Source: CAWDMN01 sp963803155 (GTDB lineage Bacteria > Acidobacteriota > Terriglobia > Versatilivoradales > Versatilivoraceae). Taken from it: a DNA stretch of 64,000 bases. This document shows positions 54,258-63,148 of the stretch, piece by piece. Each line of letters starts with the position of its first letter. Position 1 is the first letter of the stretch. The notes under the pieces were generated by a model that made no database searches, was not told the DNA's origin, and saw nothing but the letters and a program-made list of their open reading frames with translations. The DNA is taken from NCBI GenBank assembly GCA_963803155.1, contig CAWDMN010000074.1:1-64000 (forward strand), written 5' to 3'. Made by a program: the position numbers and the translations under genes.

Positions 54258-54569
54258 ATGGGGCGTACAGTTTTAACTGCGACACAACTGATTCAAAAGA
54301 TACAGGCGGAACATTGGGGCAAGTTTCGCCGGGCCTTGCGCCGGGAAGACCAGATGATTCTCGATCGTCTGTTCGATCGGGCCCAGTATCATGCCCACGC
54401 CATGGCGTATGCTTCCATGCCGATCCCCATGGAACCGATCCTGGTGGCTATGCTGATTGAATTGCAGCGGGATTTGCTCCGCTTGCAGGAGCGTGTGCCG
54501 GTTATCGTTCAGTCGAACCCGCTTGCAGCTTTGCCGGATTGTACGGTCGAAAATGGATCGCATGGCTGA
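54258..54569 (+). CDS. Small helical protein of unknown function, polymerase cassette
   Basis: 103 residues with a strong AAGGAGG ribosome site, hence likely real. Almost entirely helical and without signal or membrane segments. The central stretch ILDRLFDRAQYHAHAMAYAS followed by MPIPMEPILVAMLIELQRDL and LLRLQERV suggests a short helical bundle with a C-terminal coiled coil. It lies 55 bases after the RecA-like gene and 129 bases before the polymerase gene. I do not recognise a family. A bridging or accessory subunit of the polymerase is a possibility from context only. Confidence 0.82.
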   Translation: MGRTVLTATQLIQKIQAEHWGKFRRALRREDQMILDRLFDRAQYHAHAMAYASMPIPMEPILVAMLIELQRDLLRLQERVPVIVQSNPLAALPDCTVENGSHG

Positions 54570-54698
54570 AGCTAAGATAGGGAACTGCCGTGTGCAGTTG
54601 AATCTTGAATTGAAAATTGGGGGAGCCGCCAACTGTCGTAATGCGAAAGATGCACGTATGGTGGCGGCTTTTATGGACCTTTTGGTTGGAGAGCAAAA

Positions 54699-57029
54699 AT
54701 GCCGCAGATTTCCGGCTGGCTATTCGACGCCTACCCAGGGCCCGGGGGAATGATCCTTTGGATTCTGGATGGCCAAGGTGGTATGCATCTGTGTCATCGG
54801 CCTTATCATCCGGCCTTTTATCTGACAGGGCGGGCCAGTGAACTGAGTCCAACCATGCGTTGGCTGGAGAAGATGGGAGCGGCTATTCGTCTTGCCTGGG
54901 TGGATAAGCGGGAATTTTATTCCAACGATATCCTGACTGCTTTGGAAGTGGAAGTGATCAATCCACTTCACTATGTGCCGCTGGTTCGCCGAGTTTTGCG
55001 CGGGAATCGTTCACTGGATCCGTGGACTTGCGATATTCCACTGCCGCAGCTTTTTTTCTATTCCTCCGGCCTCTTCCCTTCATGTCAAATCACCGCTGGA
55101 ATCAATCCGGAAAGGGAATTGATCGAGTACCAAGTCCACGACTCCCCGGCGGATACGGATTACGCCTTGCCCCCTTTGCGGGTTTTGGCGATTCGACCGG
55201 AAGGAGAGCGATATAATCCGGCCCATGGCCGCAGCCAGCCGCTAGTGTTGGAAATGGATGGGGAACAGACCGTTTGGGAAGAGACTGCCGTGGTGGAAGC
55301 GCTCATCCGCATCTTGCGGCGTTACGATCCCCATTTGATTCTTACCGATTGGGGCGATTCGTTTATTTTGCCCCGCTTGTGGGAACTGGCGCGACGCCAG
55401 CACTTGAAAATTGATTTTGACCGCGAAAACCGCGGACACTTGCAGGGGCTGAAAGGCCGGAGCTATTTTAGTTATGGCAAAATTTTTTATGTGGCGCCGG
55501 AAATCGATTTTCGGGGGCGCTGGCACATCGACCGGACCAACAGTTTTGTGATGCACGAAGCCGGGCTGGAGGGGTTGCTGGAATTGGCCCGTTTGGCCAA
55601 GATCCCTGTGCAGCGGCTGGCTCGGGTCAGCACCGGCACCTGTATTTCGGCCATGCAGCTGGAAGTGGCTTTACGGGAAAACTATCTGATCCCTTATCGG
55701 AAATTTCAAGCGGAAGAATTTAAAACAGCCGAAGAGCTGTTAACGATCGACAAGGGAGGCCTTACTTTTCAGCCGGTTCCGGGTATGCATGAAAACGTGG
55801 CGGAACTGGATTTTGCCAGCATGTATCCCAGCATTATGGTTCAATATAACTTGAGTCCGGAAACTCTGAATTGCCACTGTTGTCCGGAGGCGCCGCGGGT
55901 TCCTGAAACACTCTATCGGGTTTGCCAGAAAAGAGCGGGCCTGATTCCCCAGACGCTGAAAACCGTGCTGGCCAAGCGATTGGAGTACAAGCGCCAGAAG
56001 AAGACCGCTCCGAACCCGGAGCAACGCCGGACAGCAAACCTTCGCCAGTGTGCCTTGAAATGGATGCTCGTCACCTGTTTTGGTTATCTGGGTTATAAAA
56101 ACGCCCGATTTGGCAAGATTGAGGCCCACGAGAGCACCACGGCCATTGGCCGCGAAATGCTCCTGCGGGCCAAGGAACTGGTGGAACCTCGCGGTTTCCG
56201 GCTGATTCATGCCTTGACGGATTCTCTCTGGATCACCCAGCCCGGCATCACACCTCTGGAATACGAGCGGTTGGCGGAGGAAATTGGGCGGGAACTTGAC
56301 CTGTCCATCAGTTTGGAGGGGATCTTTCATTGGATCAACTTCGTTCCTTCGCGGCAGAATCCGGACAAGCCGGTGCCGAACCGTTATTTTGGTGTTTATG
56401 AAGACGGTGAATTTAAACTGCGCGGCATTGAAGTCCGCCGTTCTGACAGCCCCCGTTTTGTCCAGCGGACACAGGCGGGAATGCTGGCCTTGTGGAAGAG
56501 TTGCCAAAATTTGAAAGAGTGCTCCGATCAAATTCCTGCTTTGCTGGACCGGTTGCTAGAGGCAGTGGATGACTTGCGGAATGGGCGAGTCCCTTTTGAA
56601 GATCTGGTGCTCAGCCGGCGACTCAGCCGCGCCCCCGATTCCTATGAAAAAGCCAGCATCGAAGCCATTGCCAGCCAGCAACTCTGCAGCCGAGGGATGG
56701 TACTGCAGCCCGGAGAACGGATTCAACTGGTTTACCTGAATGCCCGGTCACGTGTGCCGGGTGAAAAAGTTCGTGCCTACACGCTGCTGGATGGCGCCTG
56801 TTGCTACGATGTGGAGAAATACACGGAACTGCTCTGCAAAGCCGCCGAATCGTTGCTGATCCACTTCGGCTGGGATGCGGGGCGTCTGCGGGAATTCGTA
56901 CAATCCTCCTTCACGCCGGTTTTTCGGGAAATCCCTTTCGGCCAGACAGAAAAATCCCGCACCCCAAAAACAAGCGAAGTCGCTCCCGTTCCTAATTTTT
57001 TTGCGGCGATTGAGCCAGCGGTAATATAA
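54699..57029 (+). CDS. B-family DNA polymerase, probably without proofreading
   Basis: 776 residues with GGAGAG 5 bases upstream. Palm motif A is ELDFASMYPSIMVQYNLSPE with metal-binding D371. Motif B, LKWMLVTCFGYLGYKNARFG, keeps the Lys and YLGY but replaces the usual Asn-Ser-x-Tyr-Gly by VTCFG. Motif C reads IHALTDSLWI: the second Asp (D508) is kept, the first of DTDS is Leu. The exonuclease motifs are degraded: ExoI (residues 161-170) reads RVLAIRPEGE instead of the FDIE pattern, and ExoII (216-225) reads TDWGDSFILP without the NxxxFD pair. This suggests an exonuclease-dead, possibly error-prone enzyme. No Cas1, terminal repeats or phage genes are nearby. Confidence 0.92.
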   Translation: MPQISGWLFDAYPGPGGMILWILDGQGGMHLCHRPYHPAFYLTGRASELSPTMRWLEKMGAAIRLAWVDKREFYSNDILTALEVEVINPLHYVPLVRRVLRGNRSLDPWTCDIPLPQLFFYSSGLFPSCQITAGINPERELIEYQVHDSPADTDYALPPLRVLAIRPEGERYNPAHGRSQPLVLEMDGEQTVWEETAVVEALIRILRRYDPHLILTDWGDSFILPRLWELARRQHLKIDFDRENRGHLQGLKGRSYFSYGKIFYVAPEIDFRGRWHIDRTNSFVMHEAGLEGLLELARLAKIPVQRLARVSTGTCISAMQLEVALRENYLIPYRKFQAEEFKTAEELLTIDKGGLTFQPVPGMHENVAELDFASMYPSIMVQYNLSPETLNCHCCPEAPRVPETLYRVCQKRAGLIPQTLKTVLAKRLEYKRQKKTAPNPEQRRTANLRQCALKWMLVTCFGYLGYKNARFGKIEAHESTTAIGREMLLRAKELVEPRGFRLIHALTDSLWITQPGITPLEYERLAEEIGRELDLSISLEGIFHWINFVPSRQNPDKPVPNRYFGVYEDGEFKLRGIEVRRSDSPRFVQRTQAGMLALWKSCQNLKECSDQIPALLDRLLEAVDDLRNGRVPFEDLVLSRRLSRAPDSYEKASIEAIASQQLCSRGMVLQPGERIQLVYLNARSRVPGEKVRAYTLLDGACCYDVEKYTELLCKAAESLLIHFGWDAGRLREFVQSSFTPVFREIPFGQTEKSRTPKTSEVAPVPNFFAAIEPAVI

Positions 57030-57179
57030 AATTTTGCCGGGCGTTTTAATGGGTGGCAGCCACTTCACGCCCTAGGGCGCATCGCAGGATTCCAGGGCGG
57101 TAATCCGTCTTGACGATCAAAATGGTGGGTAAATGAGTCAAGCTTTTGTAATGCGTGGCTTCTTTGAAGTGTCCAGGGG

Positions 57180-57200
57180 CCAGGATTCAGGAGTCAGGAA
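57180..57200. repeat. Solitary copy of 21-bp dispersed repeat
   Basis: This 21-mer (CCAGGATTCAGGAGTCAGGA plus A) matches, with a few changes, the two arms at 61650-61670 and 61770-61790. It lies in the 280-base gene-free stretch 57030-57311 between the polymerase and receiver genes. Confidence 0.65.
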
Positions 57201-57311
57201 AGGAGTGCAACTTTTTTCTGGTTGCCGAGATCGTCTACTGCCTATTGACCACGGCGAGGCTGCGCCTCAGATCGCCATTCGGGGTGCAATTAAAAGTGAG
57301 AGAATAATGAA

Positions 57312-57692
57312 TCAATCACTAGGAGGTATCAGCAAAGAATTGATTGCATCCATCAATTCCTGCCGAGCGAAAGGTTTGGAAAGTGTGGCGTGGGCGCCCA
57401 GGCGCCGGGCGGCGATCAAATAATCGGTGTGGGAAATGCGGCCGCCACCGGAAATGGCGATGATTTTTACTTGGGGAAGTTTATTGCGGATCTCCATAAT
57501 TACTTCCAGGCCATCTTTTTCCGGCATCAGGACATCGGTGACAATCAGGTCAATGTCGGAATGCTTCTGGTACAGGCGGGTCGCTTCCATTCCATCCGAG
57601 GCCACTAATACGTTGTGGCCATTGTGTTCCAGCATCTGCTGCAGCATAAGGCGTAGCATGGAATCGTCTTCTATCACAAGGATCCGCGCCAT
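57312..57692 (-). CDS. Single-domain response regulator (CheY-like)
   Basis: 126 residues from the ATG at 57692, preceded by AAAGGAG. A complete receiver domain: acidic pair D9/D10 in ARILVIEDDSM, phospho-acceptor D53 in LIVTDVLMPEKDG, the Ser in IAISGGG and the Lys in LSKPFARQEL. No output domain, so it acts through protein contact. No histidine kinase is in the window. It lies 140 bases after the spermidine-synthase-like gene on the same strand. Confidence 0.95.
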   Translation of the reverse strand: MARILVIEDDSMLRLMLQQMLEHNGHNVLVASDGMEATRLYQKHSDIDLIVTDVLMPEKDGLEVIMEIRNKLPQVKIIAISGGGRISHTDYLIAARRLGAHATLSKPFARQELMDAINSLLIPPSD

Positions 57693-57830
57693 TAGACCTT
57701 CTCCTTTAAATTGTCGCCGAGCCAATTTTCCCCAAAGCCTCTAGAACAAGCTAAATCGCATGTATTATACCGTGAAGAAGGAAAAGCATTTATATTTTTC
57801 TTTGGCCGGAAAACCAGCCCTTTAGCCCTA

Positions 57831-60008
57831 TCACGCGTCCAGTATTAACAAGCAAACCAGGATGCCTATTCCGTAGGTTGTCCAGGAAAGGCCTAAAATT
57901 GGGATAAACCAAAAGCTGCCCAGCAGCGATGCGGCGGCTCCTCCAATTACATCGGCGGAATAGAGTGGAGATATAAGCTTTTTTTGATTGCTTTTAGGTT
58001 CGAAACTGGCAAAAGCAAAAAGAGCCGAAGCCAGCGCCGCTCCCAGAAATTGAAGACTGCCAGCCAAAACGAGGTTCGCTTGTACGCCTGCATGAATGGC
58101 TCCCCCCGTAGCGAAAGAAAATGCGGCCATGAGAAGGACCACGATTGGCAAAAAAGCTCGCTTGTAAAAAGGAATCGGACCACTTCTATCCGCGTAGCGG
58201 TCCACCACCCAGGCTCCCAGGGTAAGCCCGAGCATATAGCAAGTCAAAAGAATTCCCATATCCTGATATAGGATGCCGCTCTTGACTTGATAATAGAGGA
58301 ATAAGACGGTTTCCAAGGCCATCCCAGAAAATCCCGCAATGCCGGCCAGTAACAGACGCTTGGCCCATCGGTGAAACCGGCACAAGAAAAAAAGTACGAC
58401 AAGATTGAACAAAAATACCATTGACCATATGCCTGGCGTAAATGTCGCGGGGAAAAGTGTATTAACGTCCTGATGCATCAGTGAAGGAAAGAATTTGGAT
58501 AACCAAAGCAGAAGAGTGAACTCATAGACGACGGGCTTTTCATCCAGATTTGGGGGCGCTGGCGTGGCCTTTATGGTGGCGGCAATCTCAGCCACCCGGT
58601 CATTGGTATATAAATATTGAATGTAAGGCCGGGTTAGCGCACGAGGAGTGAGCTTGCGGCTTTCCATTCGGTCAATGAGAATTTCTGGGACCTCCGGGAG
58701 TCTTTGATTGGAGGCAACAATGTAATTGGTATCGCCGGGCAAAATGAGGTTGTGCGAAAATACTTCCCCCAACGCCCGGCAGATGCTGGCATTGCGCAGA
58801 CGCAACGCGGGAGTCCAGTAATTTTCCAGGGACCGGAGGCGGAATGCGATCACGCCGGAAGGATTGAGGCGGCGAGAGCATTGTTCAAAAAAATCGCGCG
58901 TGTAGAAACGGTTGGCCTGCCCGGAGGAGGGCTCCCCCATGCCAACCAAAATAAGATCGTAGGGCTCAGCGCTTTTCAAAAAGTGACGCGGATCTTCGAA
59001 TATTATTCTGACGAGGTGAGATTTGAACGGAACAAGAAACGATGGAGGGAGATGCCGGCTCACAAGACGATACATCCTCTCATTCACTTCCACATAGTCG
59101 ATTCTCAAAGGATGATGCTTCAGAACCTCGCCCACCAAGCCTTCCAGCCCGCCGCCCAGAATCAGGATCTTATTCGGCAACGGATGCTGCAGCGCCGCGA
59201 GTTGAGCGAAAACTTCCGCGCCATAACCTTCAGTTTCAAACCAGAAAACATCATTTTCATAAACAGACACCTGTCCGGAACTTCGCGTCAAAGTAATTCT
59301 TCCATAAGGAGTGTCCTGACTATCCAGCAAAGCAGTGTGGTTCCATGAAGTCATCCACCAGTCGATTGGAGGGACATACATCAAAGCGCCGCACAGCAAA
59401 AGGAAAATCAAGGAATATACAAAAATCCCGTAGAAAGGAAAAGGGCGTTTCAAAAGGATGAATGCTGCTCCCAGACCGGCTAGGCTGCACCAAAGCGCGA
59501 GGGCCCAATTGGGCATCCCGAATCGCAACATCAATGATGAAGTCAATCCACCCAAGGCGCCTCCAAGACTCTCCACGGCATATGCGGAGGCCAGGGAGCG
59601 GCCATGGTCGGCAAAAAGACGGGCGGCGCGCTGGAAGAGAAGGCCGAGCAGCGCACTAATCGGCAACAAGCTGATCAGAATTACCGCCATTTGCTGGGGG
59701 AAGTCCAGGTATGCTCCTGGAATTCCCGCCATGAGCTGGCGCGCATCCCGGATGAAAATGATGTCAAGAGGGAATAGGAACGAGAAACCGCAGAAGAGAG
59801 CACTCAAGGCGCGGCAGGAGCTGCTTCCGAGCCAATGTCCCCCAACAGTTCCCAACGCTGTCCAAAGCAGCCAAGCCCCCAATGCTAGCAGATAAATCAA
59901 CTCAACGCCGTAAAGAGTTACGCTCAGCTCGCGCAGAAGGATTACCTGAGCGAGGATCGAAATGAAACCGATCATGAACAATGGCAGGAAGGAGAAGGAT
60001 CGGATCAT
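57831..60008 (-). CDS. Membrane protein with spermidine-synthase-like domain
   Basis: About 725 residues. An N-terminal set of hydrophobic helices (FLPLFMIGFISILAQVILLR, then IYLLALGAWLLWTALGTVGG) and a C-terminal set flank a Rossmann methyltransferase-like domain (NKILILGGGLEGLVGEVLKH, RIDYVEVNERM). The spot for the catalytic DxxDP of spermidine synthase reads VGMGEPSSGQANRFYTRDF, so the active Asp is missing and polyamine synthesis is doubtful. I start at ATG 60008, 1 base past the stop of the Memo-AMMECR1 gene; earlier in-frame starts overlap it. The coupling suggests a shared process at the membrane. Confidence 0.88.
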   Translation of the reverse strand: MIRSFSFLPLFMIGFISILAQVILLRELSVTLYGVELIYLLALGAWLLWTALGTVGGHWLGSSSCRALSALFCGFSFLFPLDIIFIRDARQLMAGIPGAYLDFPQQMAVILISLLPISALLGLLFQRAARLFADHGRSLASAYAVESLGGALGGLTSSLMLRFGMPNWALALWCSLAGLGAAFILLKRPFPFYGIFVYSLIFLLLCGALMYVPPIDWWMTSWNHTALLDSQDTPYGRITLTRSSGQVSVYENDVFWFETEGYGAEVFAQLAALQHPLPNKILILGGGLEGLVGEVLKHHPLRIDYVEVNERMYRLVSRHLPPSFLVPFKSHLVRIIFEDPRHFLKSAEPYDLILVGMGEPSSGQANRFYTRDFFEQCSRRLNPSGVIAFRLRSLENYWTPALRLRNASICRALGEVFSHNLILPGDTNYIVASNQRLPEVPEILIDRMESRKLTPRALTRPYIQYLYTNDRVAEIAATIKATPAPPNLDEKPVVYEFTLLLWLSKFFPSLMHQDVNTLFPATFTPGIWSMVFLFNLVVLFFLCRFHRWAKRLLLAGIAGFSGMALETVLFLYYQVKSGILYQDMGILLTCYMLGLTLGAWVVDRYADRSGPIPFYKRAFLPIVVLLMAAFSFATGGAIHAGVQANLVLAGSLQFLGAALASALFAFASFEPKSNQKKLISPLYSADVIGGAAASLLGSFWFIPILGLSWTTYGIGILVCLLILDA

Positions 60009-60009
60009 T

Positions 60010-61533
60010 CTATTCGTGAAAAACATCGGCCTGAAAGACTTCAAATTTGGCGCCTTCTTTCCATGCCTCCGCGGGCAATCCAGCTTTCAGGCTAAGCTGA
60101 GCCAACATTTCCTCGCGGCTCCACCCCTGTTCCTTGGCTACTTGGGGTAGGAAGACCGCTGAATGTCCGCTCTTGGTGAGGACAACCCCATCGCGCCCCA
60201 AGACGATTTCCGAAGCTTTGGATATTGGATGGAGTGGTGTCAGTACCGAAATTTCAATTTCAAGATGCGGCAATTCTTCGGGTTGAACGGCGGTAAATCG
60301 ACGGTCATTAAAAGCCGCCTGAAGGGCCATTGCACCCACGAGACGGCAGAGCGGCCCCTCTGCAACCAGGTTTCCGATGCAGCCGCGCAGATTGCCATTT
60401 TTCTTTAGTGTTACGAAGGCACCCCGGACCTGATAGAGCCGGGGATCGAAACCCCGCGGTATCGGGACTGTTTCAGTATCGAAATATAGTCGTAATGTCT
60501 GACGGGCAAACGTCAAGAGGGCTTTTTTGTCGGCGGGCTGAAAGGGGATTTCGTTTTTGGAGGGTTGGACAAACTCCAGACCAGACAGGTCCGGACGACC
60601 GGGCCCGGGGAAGATGGCTACAGAGCCATATCCGACCACACGATCCGGCTGGCCCATGAGGGTATCCCCCGAATTGGCATAGCTGATCACACGTCCATGA
60701 GCAGCGCCCATTGCTTTTGCCATGGCGAGTGCAACCATGATGGGTGCTTCACCACAGGCCTCCGTGACCAAATTGGGGATTCCGCCCTTCATCCCCTGCT
60801 CAAGAGCTTCCTGAAACATTCCTGGGTCGAGCCGCAGCATTGCTTTTAAGGTTTCGGGATCAGCCCGCCGTGCCCCTTCCATAGAAGGATAATGGGAAAG
60901 ATCAGAGCTGGCCACAATCAGCGCTTTGCGGTCTTTGAGAGCGGTTATCAGAATTTTTCCAAATCGCGTACAAAGGGCCAGATCGGGAGCGCCCACGACT
61001 GCGGGCACAATTCGGGCCTTGGGAAAGACCGTCTGTAGAAACGGCACTTGAACCTCGATGGAATGTTCCCGCGCGTGGGGCTGTGCATCGGCAATACAAT
61101 CGGGACTCTCCTTTAATAGACGTTGGATGACTTCCTGGTCAACCGGCGCGGAGCCTAGAGGGGTCTTGAAGGCAGTTGCGGGCGAAAGTGCGATTTTGCG
61201 GAATCCAGGCACCGAGTGGTTTGTCCCCAGTATCACGATAGTGTCGTAAGGAGTCCCGGCAGCCTGACGAAAAGCATCAGCGGCAATTTGCCCCGAATAG
61301 ATGTAACCTGCATGAGGGACCACGATTGCAATTGGAGATTCCTCTTTCGGGGGTAGGGCATTCTGCATGAATTGATCAATCGCTCTTCGCAGGGTTGTGG
61401 CATCACCTGGGTAAAACTGGTTGGCCACTGCGGGGGGGCGGACTGAAGATTCTTCCCCCAGGACGGAGAGAGAATTCGATTTGCATCCGGACAAGAACAA
61501 TCCCAACAACAACAGGAATCTGAAGATTCGCAT
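60010..61533 (-). CDS. Memo-AMMECR1 fusion lipoprotein (AmmeMemoRadiSam proteins B and A)
   Basis: 507 residues. The start FRFLLLLGLFLSGCKS is a lipoprotein signal with lipobox LSGC, so the protein is predicted to be membrane-anchored outside the cytoplasm. Residues about 30-310 are the Memo domain, with the conserved VVPHAGYIYSG, GTNHS, REHSIEVQVPFLQ, SDLSHY and EACGEAPI metal-site residues. Residues about 340-507 are the AMMECR1 domain with the signature LRGCIGNL. The ribosome site AAAGGTG precedes the ATG. The biochemical role of this trio is still poorly defined. Normally A and B are separate or cytoplasmic; the fusion plus export is notable. Confidence 0.93.
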   Translation of the reverse strand: MRIFRFLLLLGLFLSGCKSNSLSVLGEESSVRPPAVANQFYPGDATTLRRAIDQFMQNALPPKEESPIAIVVPHAGYIYSGQIAADAFRQAAGTPYDTIVILGTNHSVPGFRKIALSPATAFKTPLGSAPVDQEVIQRLLKESPDCIADAQPHAREHSIEVQVPFLQTVFPKARIVPAVVGAPDLALCTRFGKILITALKDRKALIVASSDLSHYPSMEGARRADPETLKAMLRLDPGMFQEALEQGMKGGIPNLVTEACGEAPIMVALAMAKAMGAAHGRVISYANSGDTLMGQPDRVVGYGSVAIFPGPGRPDLSGLEFVQPSKNEIPFQPADKKALLTFARQTLRLYFDTETVPIPRGFDPRLYQVRGAFVTLKKNGNLRGCIGNLVAEGPLCRLVGAMALQAAFNDRRFTAVQPEELPHLEIEISVLTPLHPISKASEIVLGRDGVVLTKSGHSAVFLPQVAKEQGWSREEMLAQLSLKAGLPAEAWKEGAKFEVFQADVFHE

Positions 61534-61649
61534 GGGGCACCTTTTCGCTGGAAATCAGCAGAATTTAATTTCCACACGGAAGCCAATTTACGCGAGCCGC
61601 CAAAGTCGACAATTTGAATTAAGGTAACTACTCCGGTTGTAGCCAGAAG

Positions 61650-61790
61650 CCAGAATTCAGTAGTCAGAATGAACACGCCGACAACGAGATTTGATGCCTT
61701 TGTGGCGTGGCAAAAGGCTCATAAGTTTTTGGCGCAATCTTTTAGAGGACTATTCGTAGGCCATTCCGGATTCTGACTCCTGAATTCTGT
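61650..61790. repeat. Small element bounded by 21-bp inverted repeats
   Basis: The left arm (61650-61670) and the reverse complement of the right arm (61770-61790) agree at 19 of 21 bases around the core AGAATTCAG-AGTCAGAAT. The enclosed 99 bases hold the start of a four-helix-bundle gene. The element splits the AmrS and Memo-AMMECR1 genes, which otherwise should form one operon. Confidence 0.8.
61669..61776 (+). pseudogene. Four-helix-bundle protein remnant
   Basis: An ATG at 61669 opens 35 codons beginning MNTPTTRFDAFVAWQKAHKF and stopping at a TGA in the right repeat arm. The RFDAFVAWQKAH pattern matches the N-terminus of the small four-helix-bundle proteins (relatives of 23S rRNA intervening-sequence proteins), normally about 120 residues. 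It is therefore truncated to less than a third and is orientated against its neighbours. Confidence 0.7.
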
Positions 61791-61924
61791 CTACCTGAGT
61801 AGTTACGAATTAAGAATTAAAGCACCAATTTGGTCAATCCCGATAGGCGCGAGAAGTTCCGTGAGACCTGCATTCTCTGACTATTTTCCTGAATGGAATA
61901 TGCCTCTCAAGCAATCGAGCCGGA

Positions 61925-63148
61925 TCAAATCCATACTCCCGGAATTTTGTGGTGGCAAATTTGACATTCCCCTTTGCTGACCTTCATCTGTGTAATGAAA
62001 AATCCATTCCGTTGTATGATTAGGTTTTTACAATTTGGACAATAGGTGTGATTGCCGGGATGGTCGGGAACATTGCCTACGTATGCATAATGGATCCCTT
62101 TGCTCATTGCCATGTTTCGGGCGCGTTCCAGCGTCGCAATTGGAGTGGGGGATAAATTGAGCAGCTGAAAATCCGGATGGAATCGCGTAAAATGAATCGG
62201 CACATCAGGTCCCAATTCGTTTATCACCCACTCAACCAAGTCTTTCAGCATTTGATCGGAATCATTTAACGTGGGAACCACCAAATTGACTAGCTCTAAA
62301 TGAATCCCGCTCTTCCTTGCCTGCTTGATGCTGCGCAGAACTGGCTTTAATTCAGCGCTGGACACCTTCCGATAAAAATCTTCGCTGAATCCTTTCAAAT
62401 CGATCTTGATGGCGTCGAGCACCTCGCACATTTCCGCCAAAGGCGCTTCGTTCATGAATCCGCAACTGATCAAGACTGACCGCAGCTTTCTTTTCCGGGC
62501 TTCGCGAGCAATATCCGTTAGGTACTCCGTAAACACCGTAGCTTCGTTGTAGGTAAAGGCCACAACGGGGGATTTTTTCTGAATAGCGGCAGATGCCAGA
62601 TCAGGCGGCATTAAATAATCGGTCTCATAATCTTCCGGAGAGGCTTGGGAAAGTTGCCAGTTCTGGCAAAACCTGCATCGCAATGGACATCCGGAGGTTG
62701 CCATTGAAAAAGCGGTTGAGCCTGGCAGAAAGTGATAAAGCGGCTTCTTTTCGATGGGGTCAATGTGAATTGCCATCGGCCGGCCATAGACAAGGCTCCG
62801 CAACTCTCCGTTCACATTCATCCGAGCCCGGCACTTGCCTCGCTGCCCCGCCGGGATTATGCATCCTTGTGCGCAAAGCAGGCACTTGACTATCCCTTCG
62901 CTATGGCGAGGAGATTTGCCGCGTATTTCTTCCATGGAGACATGACACTTCAGGCAATCAGATCCCGCCAGCTTGAGATTCGTCCAATAACGAGCCTTGG
63001 GAGCATTTCGAATCAGGGAATCGGTCGAAGTCCCGGCCAAAGCATACTCGGAAGAGTACCGCAAGAAATTTGGAATCTTTTGGCAAATCCCAGTAAGGAC
63101 TGGGAGAGACGCAACGGTATATTTGATGACTTGTCGTCTGGACCACAT
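61925..63148 (-). CDS. amrS: AmmeMemoRadiSam radical SAM enzyme with Tat signal
   Basis: 407 residues from ATG 63148, chosen for its AAAAGGAAA ribosome site and because the protein then begins MWSRRQVIKYTVASLPVLTG, a twin-arginine signal. The radical SAM cluster motif is SGCPLRCRFCQNWQLS, followed by FTYNEATVF and IKIDLKGFSEDFYRKV, typical of AmrS. Additional cysteine motifs are CLKCH near residue 70, CLLCAQGC, YCPNC and CQICHH. Tat export of a folded iron-sulphur enzyme agrees with the lipoprotein nature of its Memo-AMMECR1 partner. Two CXXCH strings could bind haem c but may equally be zinc or iron ligands. Confidence 0.92.
   Translation of the reverse strand: MWSRRQVIKYTVASLPVLTGICQKIPNFLRYSSEYALAGTSTDSLIRNAPKARYWTNLKLAGSDCLKCHVSMEEIRGKSPRHSEGIVKCLLCAQGCIIPAGQRGKCRARMNVNGELRSLVYGRPMAIHIDPIEKKPLYHFLPGSTAFSMATSGCPLRCRFCQNWQLSQASPEDYETDYLMPPDLASAAIQKKSPVVAFTYNEATVFTEYLTDIAREARKRKLRSVLISCGFMNEAPLAEMCEVLDAIKIDLKGFSEDFYRKVSSAELKPVLRSIKQARKSGIHLELVNLVVPTLNDSDQMLKDLVEWVINELGPDVPIHFTRFHPDFQLLNLSPTPIATLERARNMAMSKGIHYAYVGNVPDHPGNHTYCPNCKNLIIQRNGFFITQMKVSKGECQICHHKIPGVWI

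Noticed and set aside
54699..57029. Casposon or phage origin of the B-family polymerase
   Set aside because: No cas1, terminal inverted repeats, integrase or virion genes nearby, and neighbours are a promoter-controlled RecA-like gene and ordinary chromosomal genes.
61925..63148. Two CXXCH motifs as proof of cytochrome c
   Set aside because: They occur in cysteine clusters where AmrS proteins often have zinc-ribbon-like motifs, and a Tat signal is not the usual route for c-type cytochromes.
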